DNA of 36,970 nucleotides from Synechococcales cyanobacterium M55_K2018_004. GTDB taxonomy: Bacteria > Cyanobacteriota > Cyanobacteriia > Elainellales > Elainellaceae. Below the pieces are notes generated by a model. It saw only the letters and a list, made by a program, of their open reading frames with translations. It ran no database searches and had not been told where the DNA came from. Position numbers and translations under genes: made by a program. This document shows positions 9,473 to 17,678 of the stretch, piece by piece. Location: the NCBI GenBank assembly GCA_015295905.1, contig DVEB01000153.1:1-36970 (forward strand). Direction: 5' to 3'. Each line of letters opens with the position of its first letter. Positions within the stretch are counted from its first letter, which is position 1.

Positions 9473-11101
9473 ATGTCGGATGAAAGACTCACCGCATCAG
9501 AAGCTTTGAAGTTAGACAAAGCACCGCTGAACAACCAGGAAACGGCTGTCGAAGAAATGGTTTCCGTTTATCCTGGCAAGGTTTCAAAGAAACGCAGCAA
9601 GCATATCATCATTCGCAACGACCAACCCAACCAGCCCATCGAAGCAAACGTCAGAACCGTTCCAGGCATTATCACCCAACGCCACTGTGCCTACGCAGGC
9701 TGTAAAGGGGTGGTGGTGGGGCCATTCGGGGATGTGCTCCACATTACCCACGGTCCGGTTGGTTGTTCCTATTACACCTGGATGACCCGACGTAACCTAT
9801 TTATGCCGCGTGAAGATGGCAAAAATTTCATGCACTACTGTGCAACCACCGACATGCAAGAGTCTGACATTGTGTTTGGCGGCGTCAATAAATTGCGGCA
9901 AGCAATCCAGGAAGGTTACGATACGTTCAAACCCAATGCCATCACCGTCTGTGCTACCTGTCCAGTCGGGCTGATTGGGGATGACATTCAGGCTGTTGCC
10001 AAAGAAATGACCGAGAAATTGGGAATTTCTGTAGTTGCCTTTAACTGCGAAGGCTACAAAGGCGTTTCCCAATCTGCCGGACACCACATCGCCAACAATG
10101 GATTTTTCAAGCACTGGGTTGGCACTGCTGACGAAGAAACACCGATTGAAGGATTCACCGTCAACCTATTGGGCGAATACAACATCGGTGGCGACTCCTG
10201 GGAAATTGAACGAGTCTTGAAGAAGTGCGGTATTAAAGTCGTGGCAACCTTTAGCGGTGATGGTTATTACGACGATACCACCCGTGCCCACTTGGCAAAA
10301 CTCAACCTTGTCATGTGCCACCGCTCCATCAACTACATGGCAGAAATGATGGAGAAAAAATACGGGATTCCCTGGATTAAGGTGCAATTCATCGGTGTGC
10401 AAGCCTTCACTAAAACTCTTCGTAAGATTGCCCAGTTCTTTGACGACCCAGACCTCACGGCTCGCATTGAAGCGGTGATCGAAGAAGAAGTGGCTCCCGT
10501 TGAAGCAGAACTGGCTCCGATTCGGGAACGGCTAAAAGGTAAAACGGCCATCTTGTTTGTAGGGGGGTCGCGTGCCCACCACTATCAAGACGTATTCGCA
10601 GACCTAGGCATCAAGACAATTGCCGCCGGCTACGAATTTGCTCACCGAGACGACTACGAAGGGCGACAGGTGCTTCCCACTCTCAAGATTGATGCAGACT
10701 CTCGCAATATTGAAGAACTGCACGTCGAACGTGACCCTGACCACTACAACCCACCCAAACCGGAGGAAGTGCTGGAGTGGATGAAGGCGGAAGGATTGAT
10801 CGGGAAGTACGATGGCATGATTCCAGACATGGGTGAAGGAACACTGGTGATTGACGATGTTTCGCACCATGAACTGGAGATTTTGATCAAACGCTTCCAG
10901 CCCGACATCATCGGTTCTGGCATCAAAGACAAGTATGTGATTGAGAAATGGGGGGTGCCCTGCAAACAACTGCACAACTATGACTACGGTGGTCCATTCG
11001 CCGGATTCAAAGGCGCAGTCAACTTTGCCAAGGACATTGATATGCGAATCAACGGCCCGGCCTGGAAACATATTGCAACGCCGTGGAAAAAGGCCAAGTA
11101 A
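9473..11101 (+). CDS. nifD: Nitrogenase MoFe protein alpha chain, clostridial type with insertion
   Basis: This encodes the 542-aa alpha subunit binding FeMo-cofactor and half of each P-cluster. P-cluster cysteines are C72, C98 and C163. Cofactor ligands are C282 (LNLVMCHRS) and H501 (QLHNYDY). Q200 and H204 lie in VSQSAGHH, and R367 in VGGSR. This is a Mo-type site, not the V- or Fe-only type. Compared with the NifD at 23522-25018 it has about 51 extra residues between DDY (393-395) and GTL (456-458), with the run EFAHRDDYEGRQVLPTLKID that I recall from C. pasteurianum NifD. The residue before the first P-cluster cysteine is H71, where Gly is usual. I chose the start at 9473 for its AAAGGAGA site; an in-frame ATG at 9440 has none. 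Confidence 0.95.
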   Translation: MSDERLTASEALKLDKAPLNNQETAVEEMVSVYPGKVSKKRSKHIIIRNDQPNQPIEANVRTVPGIITQRHCAYAGCKGVVVGPFGDVLHITHGPVGCSYYTWMTRRNLFMPREDGKNFMHYCATTDMQESDIVFGGVNKLRQAIQEGYDTFKPNAITVCATCPVGLIGDDIQAVAKEMTEKLGISVVAFNCEGYKGVSQSAGHHIANNGFFKHWVGTADEETPIEGFTVNLLGEYNIGGDSWEIERVLKKCGIKVVATFSGDGYYDDTTRAHLAKLNLVMCHRSINYMAEMMEKKYGIPWIKVQFIGVQAFTKTLRKIAQFFDDPDLTARIEAVIEEEVAPVEAELAPIRERLKGKTAILFVGGSRAHHYQDVFADLGIKTIAAGYEFAHRDDYEGRQVLPTLKIDADSRNIEELHVERDPDHYNPPKPEEVLEWMKAEGLIGKYDGMIPDMGEGTLVIDDVSHHELEILIKRFQPDIIGSGIKDKYVIEKWGVPCKQLHNYDYGGPFAGFKGAVNFAKDIDMRINGPAWKHIATPWKKAK

Positions 11102-11174
11102 ACGCGCATGTCGATGAGAAATGCAACCTCTCATCGACATCAACTCCCCATTGACACCACAAAGGAGAAGGCAA

Positions 11175-12551
11175 ATGTTAGAAGCCACCCCGAAAGAAAT
11201 TGTTAAACGTGAAGCACTGAGAATTAACCCAGCGAAGACCTGCCAGCCGATTGGGGCGATGTATGCCGCGTTGGGAATTCACAACTGCTTGCCCCATTCC
11301 CACGGTTCGCAAGGGTGTTGTTCATTCCACCGATCGCACTTAACCCGTCACTACCGTGAACCCATCATGGCCGCCACTAGTTCCTTTACGGAAGGTGCAT
11401 CGGTGTTTGGTGGTGGTCCCAACCTACGACAATCAATCAACACCATCTTCACGGTCTACAATCCCGATGTGATTGCGGTCAGCACCACTTGCCTATCAGA
11501 AACGATTGGGGATGATATCCCCACCTACATCCAACAGGCTAAGGAAGAAGATGGTTACGTGCCTGAAGGCAAGTATGTGATCCACTGCAACACGCCTAGT
11601 TATGTGGGTTCGCACATTACTGGATGGTCGAACATGGTGACGGGTATGGTGAAATACCTGTCCGAGAAAGAGGAACCAAAGCAACAATTGAACGTGATTC
11701 CTGGTTATGTGGAACCATCGGATACGCGGGAGATCAAACGGTTACTCAAACAACTAGCTGTTGATGCGATCGTCTTTCCAGACACGTCAGATGTAGTCGA
11801 TACACCCCAGACGGGAACCTATCGCATGTTCCCCAAAGGTGGCACAACCGTTGAACAATTGAAGAGGACTGGAGACAGTGTTGCGACGATTGCCTGTGGT
11901 CTATTCACGAGTGAGCAGCCGGCTCAAGCCCTGGAAGCTAAGTGTCAGGTTCCCTATCAGGTCGTCGATCTTCCCATTGGTCTACAGGCCACAGACCGCT
12001 TTGTGCAGACGGTGATGGAGTGGACCGGCGCCGTTCCTCCAGAGGAGGTCGAAGATGAACGCGGTCGCCTAGTCGATATCATGACGGATATGCAGCAATA
12101 CCTCTACGGCAGGCGCGTCGCGGTGTATGGCGACCCAGACCAGTTGGTTGCACTGACGGAATTTCTGGTTACCTGTGGCATGAAACCGGTGTACGTGATT
12201 ACGGGGAGTCCGGTAGGCAAACGCTTTGAAGAACGAGTCCACGAGATTGTGAAGGACTGGGTTCCTGATGCGGTGGTTGCTCAAGATGCAGACCTGTTCT
12301 ACCTACACCAGCTGATCAAGAATGATCCCGTGGATCTGTTGATCGGTAACGAGTACGGCAAATACATCGGACGTGCCGAGGATATTCCACTGGTTCGCTT
12401 TGGTTTCCCAATTCTTGACCGGATTGGTCACAGCTACTTCCCAACGGTTGGCTACCAGGGTGGCATTTATTTACTCTGCAACATCCTGAATACCATCCTG
12501 GAACGGCTGGATCGGGATGCAACGGATGAAACGATTGAGTTGGTTCGGTAA
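11175..12551 (+). CDS. nifK: Nitrogenase MoFe protein beta chain, clostridial short type
   Basis: This encodes the 458-aa beta subunit. P-cluster cysteines are C23 (AKTCQP), C48 (GSQGCC) and C106 (STTCLSET). The serine of TPSYVGSHITG is kept. It is about 50 residues shorter than the cyanobacterial NifK in this window because the N-terminal arm is missing. That is the length and layout of C. pasteurianum NifK (MLDATPKEIV... from memory; here MLEATPKEIV). A long alpha insertion with a short beta N-terminus is the known pairing in clostridial MoFe protein, so both halves agree. The start at 11175 has AAAGGAGAAGG just upstream. An ATG at 11121 would overlap the nifD-nifK spacer without a ribosome site. 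Confidence 0.95.
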   Translation: MLEATPKEIVKREALRINPAKTCQPIGAMYAALGIHNCLPHSHGSQGCCSFHRSHLTRHYREPIMAATSSFTEGASVFGGGPNLRQSINTIFTVYNPDVIAVSTTCLSETIGDDIPTYIQQAKEEDGYVPEGKYVIHCNTPSYVGSHITGWSNMVTGMVKYLSEKEEPKQQLNVIPGYVEPSDTREIKRLLKQLAVDAIVFPDTSDVVDTPQTGTYRMFPKGGTTVEQLKRTGDSVATIACGLFTSEQPAQALEAKCQVPYQVVDLPIGLQATDRFVQTVMEWTGAVPPEEVEDERGRLVDIMTDMQQYLYGRRVAVYGDPDQLVALTEFLVTCGMKPVYVITGSPVGKRFEERVHEIVKDWVPDAVVAQDADLFYLHQLIKNDPVDLLIGNEYGKYIGRAEDIPLVRFGFPILDRIGHSYFPTVGYQGGIYLLCNILNTILERLDRDATDETIELVR

Positions 12552-12661
12552 GGGGTGGGCGATCGCCATCACACCAGTTTGGATTTTCGATCTTGGATTT
12601 TGGATTGAAGGTTCAGGGGTGGGTGGCGATCGCTAACTAAAAAGGATTCTGGAGGGACATT

Positions 12662-12976
12662 ATGCGTAAGCCAAATCACCATATCTTCGTATGCGCCAGC
12701 TTCCGGCTCACCGGGGAAGCCAAGGGGGCTTGCCAGAAGAAGCATTCCACTGATCTGATGCAGTATTTGACAAGTGAACTGAGCGATCGCGGTATGGACG
12801 ACGTGACAGTTTCGACGACGGGATGTTTAAGTCTCTGTGATAATGGGCCAGTCATGCTCGTTTATCCAGACAACTACTGGTATGGTAATGTCAATGAGGA
12901 GGGAATTGATCGAATTCTAGACGCCTTAGAAGAAAACCAAGCATCTGAGGAAGACTTACTCACCTTTGCAGGATAG
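12662..12976 (+). CDS. Thioredoxin-like [2Fe-2S] ferredoxin, C. pasteurianum 2Fe type
   Basis: This encodes a 104-aa electron carrier. Ligand cysteines are C11, C24, C55 and C59, in the arrangement of the thioredoxin-fold ferredoxins (C. pasteurianum 2Fe ferredoxin, Azotobacter Shethna protein I). The opening KPNHHIFVCASFRL and the later YPDNYWYGNV closely match the clostridial protein as I remember it (HHIFVCTSCRL, VWYGNV). That ferredoxin is known to associate with the MoFe protein. The residue matching clostridial Cys14 is Phe. A strong GGAGGG site precedes the ATG. It lies 110 bp after nifK on the same strand, so it is probably the dedicated partner of this nitrogenase. Confidence 0.9.
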   Translation: MRKPNHHIFVCASFRLTGEAKGACQKKHSTDLMQYLTSELSDRGMDDVTVSTTGCLSLCDNGPVMLVYPDNYWYGNVNEEGIDRILDALEENQASEEDLLTFAG

Positions 12977-13038
12977 GCCGCCTCGGGGAGTAGAGGCCTG
13001 GTTTTGAAACAGACAAGCCAACGTAGAATGCAACCTTT

Positions 13039-13069
13039 GGCATTGAGAGGAAACTTTCAATGCCTTTCT
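13039..13069 (+). terminator. Probable terminator of the second nif cluster
   Basis: GGCATTGAGAG (13039-13049) pairs with CTTTCAATGCC (13054-13064) with one mismatch and a GAAA loop. TTTCT follows. It lies 62 bp after the ferredoxin stop. Confidence 0.45.
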
Positions 13070-13144
13070 AATGTTTGGTTGATCGCTCCCATGCTCTTCC
13101 CTAGAACGATTGGCTGGGTCGCAGGCGCAGCCCGCAACCTAACC

Positions 13145-13270
13145 AAACGTCAGTTCTTGTTAAGCGGGTTTTGGGTCATCGGGCCGGGCGCGGTGACCCA
13201 AAACCCTTGCTGTTCCGGGCGCGTCGCGCCCGGAACAGCAAGGGTTTCAGCTTATCCCGAATTCACGTTA
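13145..13270. mobile_element. MITE-like hairpin element, copy B (complete)
   Basis: This is a 126-bp element with no coding capacity. The ends are AAACGTCAGTTCTTGTTAAG and, inverted, TAACGTGAATTCGGGATAAG. Inside are two stems: a 13-bp arm pair ending in GGGTCA/TGACCC, and a perfect 23+1+23 palindrome (13201-13223 with 13225-13247). It has the same length and layout as copy C at 36754-36879. No clear target-site duplication was seen. Confidence 0.75.
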
Positions 13271-13361
13271 AGAATCCTAAGAAACGCGATGTGTGAATTC
13301 AGCCATGCCATTCAATCCATGCACTTGCTTGGGGCTGTGGCTTCGCCTCGCGGCCCCGAAT

Positions 13362-14444
13362 TTAGGACGGAAAGAACCGGAGCAGTGGATCGGTAATTGT
13401 CAGGCTGACCCGTGTGCCGGGGGCAACTGCCTTGCTTGCGGTCGTCCTCACATACAGTCGTTTGCCGCTATCGGTGACCACAGTGTAGCGATACTCTCGG
13501 CCCAGAAATTGGCGATCGCTCACCGTTGCCTGCCCGTGTTCATCTGGCTGGACTTGCAACACTTCCTGACGGATCATGAGTTCACCCTTGAGGCCAGGCA
13601 TTTCAGCATGGTTGCAGGCCGTCTGACAACTGCATTGCACCTGGCTTTTCTCAAGATGACACAGTTCCGTGCTCCAGCCTGAAGCCTCCTGAGTTGCAGG
13701 CAGAAAATTGGCCTGGGTGACAAACTCTGCCACAAAGCGTGAACTAGGCTGACGGTAAATATCCTCAGGCGTGCCCCACTGTTCAAGGCGACCCTGCCGC
13801 ATCACAGCGACTCGATCGGCGATCGCCATAGCCTCTTCCTGATCGTGGGTAACAAACACGGCTGAGGTCTGAGTTGCCTTGAGAATTTCGCGGATTTCTT
13901 GACGCAAGTAAAGTCGCACCTGCACATCCAGATTACTCAGCGGCTCATCCAGCAGCACTAGGGTAGGACGGGGAGCGAGTGCCCGGGCCAAGGCAACCCG
14001 CTGTTGTTGACCACCGGAGAGCTGGTGCGGGTAGCACGACTCCTTGCCTTGCAGGTTGACCAGGGCGATCGCCTCTGCCACTCGTTCTTGGGCTGCCTTA
14101 CCCAAGAGGGTTGTCTGTTTCAGACCAAAGGCAATATTTTCAGCAACGGTGAGGTGGGGAAACAGCGCAAAATCCTGAAACACCATACCAATGGAACGAC
14201 GTTCCGGTGCAATGCACCTTCCCGGTTGAGCCGCCACCTGACCCGCCAGCAAAATGCTTCCCTGCGTGGGTGCTTCAAACCCAGCAATTAGCCGCAGTAG
14301 GGTGGTTTTGCCGCAACCCGATGGCCCCAACAGGGCGAGAATTTCACCCGGGCTAAGGGTGAGCGTTACGCCAGCGACCGCAGGCAGGTCATTGGCAGAA
14401 AACTGTTTGGTGACCCGATCGAGATGCAAGATAGGAGCGGACAT
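13362..14444 (-). CDS. futC: Fe(III) ABC transporter ATPase, FutC/FbpC type
   Basis: This 360-aa ATP-binding subunit powers periplasmic-binding-protein-dependent iron import together with the divergent permease at 14840. It has Walker A GPSGCGKT (40-47), signature LSGGQQQR (142-149), Walker B LVLLDEP (162-168) and switch H200 in FVTHDQEEAM. The C-terminal TOBE-like part (from about 245) contains an unusual cysteine group C262, C271, C273 and C277, which could be a metal site. The protein resembles FutC/FbpC more than ModC or CysA. No substrate-binding protein (FutA) gene is in the window. The start is divergent from futB across 395 bp. Iron demand of nitrogenase makes the position sensible. 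Confidence 0.88.
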   Translation of the reverse strand: MSAPILHLDRVTKQFSANDLPAVAGVTLTLSPGEILALLGPSGCGKTTLLRLIAGFEAPTQGSILLAGQVAAQPGRCIAPERRSIGMVFQDFALFPHLTVAENIAFGLKQTTLLGKAAQERVAEAIALVNLQGKESCYPHQLSGGQQQRVALARALAPRPTLVLLDEPLSNLDVQVRLYLRQEIREILKATQTSAVFVTHDQEEAMAIADRVAVMRQGRLEQWGTPEDIYRQPSSRFVAEFVTQANFLPATQEASGWSTELCHLEKSQVQCSCQTACNHAEMPGLKGELMIRQEVLQVQPDEHGQATVSDRQFLGREYRYTVVTDSGKRLYVRTTASKAVAPGTRVSLTITDPLLRFFPS

Positions 14445-14539
14445 GATAACGCCTAGGAAACGTGAGCAAGGGAAACGTGACTAAAACGGGACTGAATTAA
14501 AAGCTGGACTCTATAAAAAGACCGTGACTACTCAGGCCA

Positions 14540-14650
14540 TGAACGGCCCTCATCGCCTATCCCCTTTTCCCAAATTTGGGAGAAGGGAAACTGGAACGGA
14601 TTGAAGTCCCTCTCCCTCTTTGGGAGAGGGATTTAGGGTGAGGGAGGGCT
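14540..14650. repeat. Cyanobacterial dispersed repeat between futC and futB
   Basis: The gap between futC and futB holds CCCAAATTTGGGAGAAGGG and then CCCTCTCCCTCTTTGGGAGA, followed by GGGATTTAGGGTGAGGGAGG. These inverted CCCTCTCCC/GGGAGAGGG blocks are typical of short dispersed intergenic repeats in cyanobacteria. Promoters of both genes must lie in the same gap. Confidence 0.5.
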
Positions 14651-14839
14651 AAGTCGTCACAAAAGACCTTTTGTATTTTTGCAAATTGTTCTCAACAAAG
14701 CAAACCTAGATTTGAGGAAAGTCCTACTGCAAAGATTCAGCGGCGATCGCTCTTAATACTCCTGTGCTCCGCTGGCATGGGCGCAGTTTCCATCAAACAA
14801 GGATGCTAAAATTTTGCATTAGTCTATTCCGTGCGCCTC

Positions 14840-16531
14840 ATGCAAACGACTCCCCAAGACACTCCTCCCCACCCCCCGCAGGTGCCAGCAGGGTCGCCCC
14901 GAATTCCTGGTCTCGATGTCTGGACGCTCGGAGTGGGGGCGATCGCACTGCTGATCGCGTCGCCTGTGGTAGTCGTGCTCAGCAGTGTTTTTGTCAGTTC
15001 CGGCGATGTCTGGAGTCACTTGGCCAGTACCGTGTTAGGGACGTATATCCGCAATTCACTGCTGTTGATGGTGGGGGTTGGCCTCAGCGTGGTGGGGGTT
15101 GGGGTGGCGACAGCATGGCTCGTGACGATGTGTCGCTTTCCTGCCAGTCGCTGGCTAGAGTGGGCGCTGCTGCTGCCGCTGGCGGCCCCGGCCTACATCC
15201 TCGCCTATGTCTACACCGAGTTGTTGGACTACTACGGCCCGGTGCAGGCTGCCCTGCGGGCAGTGTTTGGTTGGCAGCGGGCACAGGACTATTGGTTTCC
15301 CAATGTGCGATCGCTCCCCGGTGCGATTGTGTTATTCACCTTCACGCTCTATCCCTACGTCTACCTGCTGGTGCGGGTGGCGTTTCTGGAACAATCAGTC
15401 TGCACACTGGAGGCCAGCCGAGTGCTGGGCTGTTCGCCTTGGCAAAGTTTCTGGCGGGTGGCGGTGCCGTTGGCGCGTCCGGCGATCGCCGCTGGCACTG
15501 CCCTTGCTCTGATGGAGACCCTGAGCGACTATGGCACAGTGGCTTACTTTGGGGTGGATACGTTTACAACCGGCATCTATCGCACCTGGTTTGGCATGGG
15601 CGATCGCCCCGCCGCGTCGCAGTTGGCTGCTGTGCTGATGCTGTTTGTGGCGGCGTTGGTGTTCCTAGAACAATGGTTTCGACGACAGGCTCGGTTTTAC
15701 CAGGCGCGCGGCACACACCAGCAAATGCCTCGCTATCAATTGCGCGGCTGGCGGGGAGTGATCGCCCTGCTGGTTTGTCTCCTGCCGCTGATCCTGGGGT
15801 TTCTGCTGCCGGCTGCCTTCCTGCTCCAGATGGCGCTGCAAAATCTCGCCCAGTTCAGTGAAGCCCGGTTCTGGAGCTTTGCAAGCAATAGCCTGCTGCT
15901 GGCAGGAATCACAGCGTTTATCGGGGTCGCGATCGCTCTACTCATCGCCTATGGTGTGCGCTTACGTCCTAGTGGGCCGATGCTGCTCTCCACCCGCTTG
16001 GCAGCGATGGGCTATGCCATTCCGGGATCAGTGATTGCGGTGGGGGTGCTAGTGCCATTGGGGGCGTTCGATAATGCGCTAGATGCTTGGATGCAGCGCC
16101 AGTTTGGCATCTCGACGGGACTATTGCTGAGTGGAACAATCGCCGCCTTAGTGTTTGCCTACCTGGTGCGCTTCTTGGCCGTCGCCTTAAACACCGTAGA
16201 GGCCAGCTTGGGGCGGATCAAGCCAAGTCTGGATGATGCGGCGCGGTCGCTGGGCCAAAACCCCTTCGGCACCCTGCGCCATGTCCATGCGCCCTTAATG
16301 GCAAGCGGGTTGTTAACTGCTGGCCTGCTGGTGTTTGTGGATGTCATGAAGGAACTGCCAGCAACACTGATCGTGCGTCCGTTTAACTTTGATACGCTAG
16401 CAGTGCGTGTCTACCAACTCGCCTCCGATGAACGATTGGTGGAAGCAGCAGCCCCTGCCTTGGCGATTGTCCTTGTTGGCATCCTGCCTGTGATCTTGCT
16501 CAGTCGGCAAATTGCGCGATCGCGCCTCTGA
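14840..16531 (+). CDS. futB: Fe(III) ABC transporter permease, FutB/FbpB type
   Basis: This encodes an inner-membrane permease of 563 aa built from two fused transmembrane modules, as in FbpB/FutB. Each half ends with an EAA loop that contacts the ATPase: EASRVLGCSPWQSFWRVAVP in the first, and DAARSLGQNPFGTLRHVHAP in the second. About a dozen hydrophobic segments are visible. The N-terminal 25 residues are proline-rich and cytosolic. The ATG at 14840 is chosen; a GTG three codons earlier is possible, and neither has a good ribosome site. With FutC it would form the membrane complex. It could in principle carry another ligand, but the FbpB-like fused architecture favours ferric iron. Confidence 0.88.
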   Translation: MQTTPQDTPPHPPQVPAGSPRIPGLDVWTLGVGAIALLIASPVVVVLSSVFVSSGDVWSHLASTVLGTYIRNSLLLMVGVGLSVVGVGVATAWLVTMCRFPASRWLEWALLLPLAAPAYILAYVYTELLDYYGPVQAALRAVFGWQRAQDYWFPNVRSLPGAIVLFTFTLYPYVYLLVRVAFLEQSVCTLEASRVLGCSPWQSFWRVAVPLARPAIAAGTALALMETLSDYGTVAYFGVDTFTTGIYRTWFGMGDRPAASQLAAVLMLFVAALVFLEQWFRRQARFYQARGTHQQMPRYQLRGWRGVIALLVCLLPLILGFLLPAAFLLQMALQNLAQFSEARFWSFASNSLLLAGITAFIGVAIALLIAYGVRLRPSGPMLLSTRLAAMGYAIPGSVIAVGVLVPLGAFDNALDAWMQRQFGISTGLLLSGTIAALVFAYLVRFLAVALNTVEASLGRIKPSLDDAARSLGQNPFGTLRHVHAPLMASGLLTAGLLVFVDVMKELPATLIVRPFNFDTLAVRVYQLASDERLVEAAAPALAIVLVGILPVILLSRQIARSRL

Positions 16532-16538
16532 TCAAAGC

Positions 16539-16550
16539 TAAATGGCGTTT
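16539..16550 (+). promoter_or_regulatory. Shared 12-mer TAAATGGCGTTT after futB
   Basis: This is identical to sequences upstream of both nifH genes (8227-8238, 26089-26100 and 26120-26131). Here it lies between futB and the pentapeptide-repeat gene. Unknown role. Confidence 0.35.
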
Positions 16551-16601
16551 TCTGGTTAGACCCATTCCTTCGGTAATCATCCTCCATTGACATGCATTGA
16601 T

Positions 16602-17099
16602 ATGACCACCTTAAGCAAACCCATGGCTGTCCTAATGGTCTGCACGCTAGTGGCAACCCTTGCCAGTTGTGCTGCCCCTGACCCCCAACAAAAACTCCTA
16701 GAAACAAAAGACTGTGTGGAGTGCGACCTGAAAGGCAAGGACTTGAGCCAGAAAGACCTGAGTCAGGCTGTGCTGAACCGGGTTGACCTGAGCGGAGCCA
16801 ACCTGAGTGGGGCTAACCTCAGCGAAGCCCTACTGGACACAGCGAACCTCAGTACTGCAAATCTCAGCGGTGCGAATTTAACGAAGGCAGCGTTAACCTC
16901 AGCCAACCTCAGCGGTGCCAATTTGAGTGGGGCCAATCTGGAAGGTGCGTTTTTGAGAAATGCCGACCTCACTGGCGCAGACTTAACGGGGGCAAATTTG
17001 ACCAATAGTGACCTTAAGGACGCCAAAGTCGATGGTGCAAAACTAGAGGGTGCCACGTTGAAAGGAACGCTGATGCCCGACGGATCGGTGAAAAACTAG
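16602..17099 (+). CDS. Pentapeptide-repeat lipoprotein
   Basis: This encodes a 165-aa exported protein. Residues 1-22 form a lipoprotein signal with lipobox LASC (acylated C23). From about residue 44 there are about 20 tandem A(N/D)LSG-type pentapeptides (ANLSGANLSGANLSEALL and so on), which fold as a right-handed quadrilateral beta-helix. This is a common cyanobacterial family of unknown function. The lipid anchor places this one at the thylakoid lumen or periplasmic membrane face. It lies 70 bp after futB on the same strand and might be cotranscribed with it. The ATG at 16602 gives a normal signal peptide; one at 16587 would add five residues. Confidence 0.88.
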   Translation: MTTLSKPMAVLMVCTLVATLASCAAPDPQQKLLETKDCVECDLKGKDLSQKDLSQAVLNRVDLSGANLSGANLSEALLDTANLSTANLSGANLTKAALTSANLSGANLSGANLEGAFLRNADLTGADLTGANLTNSDLKDAKVDGAKLEGATLKGTLMPDGSVKN

Positions 17100-17149
17100 G
17101 AGGAGCTTTTGGCAAAATCCTTGCCCAAGCAGGAATGGATTCTTCGAAA

Positions 17150-17220
17150 AGCGGGCGGCGGGAATCGAACCCGCATCAATAGCTTGGAAGGCTATAGTTT
17201 TACCACTAAACTACGCCCGC
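17150..17220 (-). tRNA. trnG: tRNA-Gly (anticodon UCC)
   Basis: The minus strand folds as a 71-nt tRNA: acceptor stem GCGGGCG/CGCCCGC, D-arm with TAGTGGTAAAAC, anticodon loop CTTCCAA carrying TCC, and T-arm GCGGGTTCGATTCCCGC. CCA is not encoded. Confidence 0.95.
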
Positions 17221-17678
17221 AATGGAACAGAACACCTGTTGCAGGAAGGAATGTTGCAGGAAGGAAGACATCCCTTTCGGCTTATCTAGGTTAACACAGG
17301 TTTAGTTGTCTGTGAAACAGTTGAGCCAGATTTTTTCGGACAGTAGTCCGGTCACGTTTGTCCCGAATCGCCCTCCTCCCCCGGTCTCCTTCGCCCTGTT
17401 TGGGTGTAAGAGAGCTGGGTCAAGGTTTTTCTAAGACCGACTCCATTGGTTATTGAGCTGGTTTGTGGTGGTGTAAAACTGCGCAGCGCACGTTTTACAC
17501 CACCACAAACTGCTGCTAGACAGACAGATTCCGCCTCATGCTTCAATGCACCGCTGCGAATGCAACCGCCACTAGCCCTAGAAACCTCCCTCTGGCAGGC
17601 CAAAATCGCCAATCCCAAGCCAAAATCGAGAATCGAGAGGACAGGCTGTCTGTGGGCGTTTAGGCGGTGCAAGCAGTT
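17221..17678. repeat. Intergenic region with a 19-bp inverted repeat
   Basis: No gene is supported. GTTTGTGGTGGTGTAAAAC (17461-17479) pairs perfectly with 17492-17510. The flank around 17426-17455 (GACCGACTCC and GGTTATTGAG) recurs inverted at the window end (36942-36970), so this is a second dispersed repeat family. Confidence 0.5.

Noticed and set aside
13004-13682. Plus-strand frames of about 130 codons after the ferredoxin
   Set aside because: One translates the hairpin element and a terminator-like stem; the other runs antisense to futC. Both are shadows.
14764-15861. 365-codon plus-strand frame overlapping futB
   Set aside because: It is a GC-rich shadow of the permease frame. The futB frame has clear membrane segments and EAA motifs.
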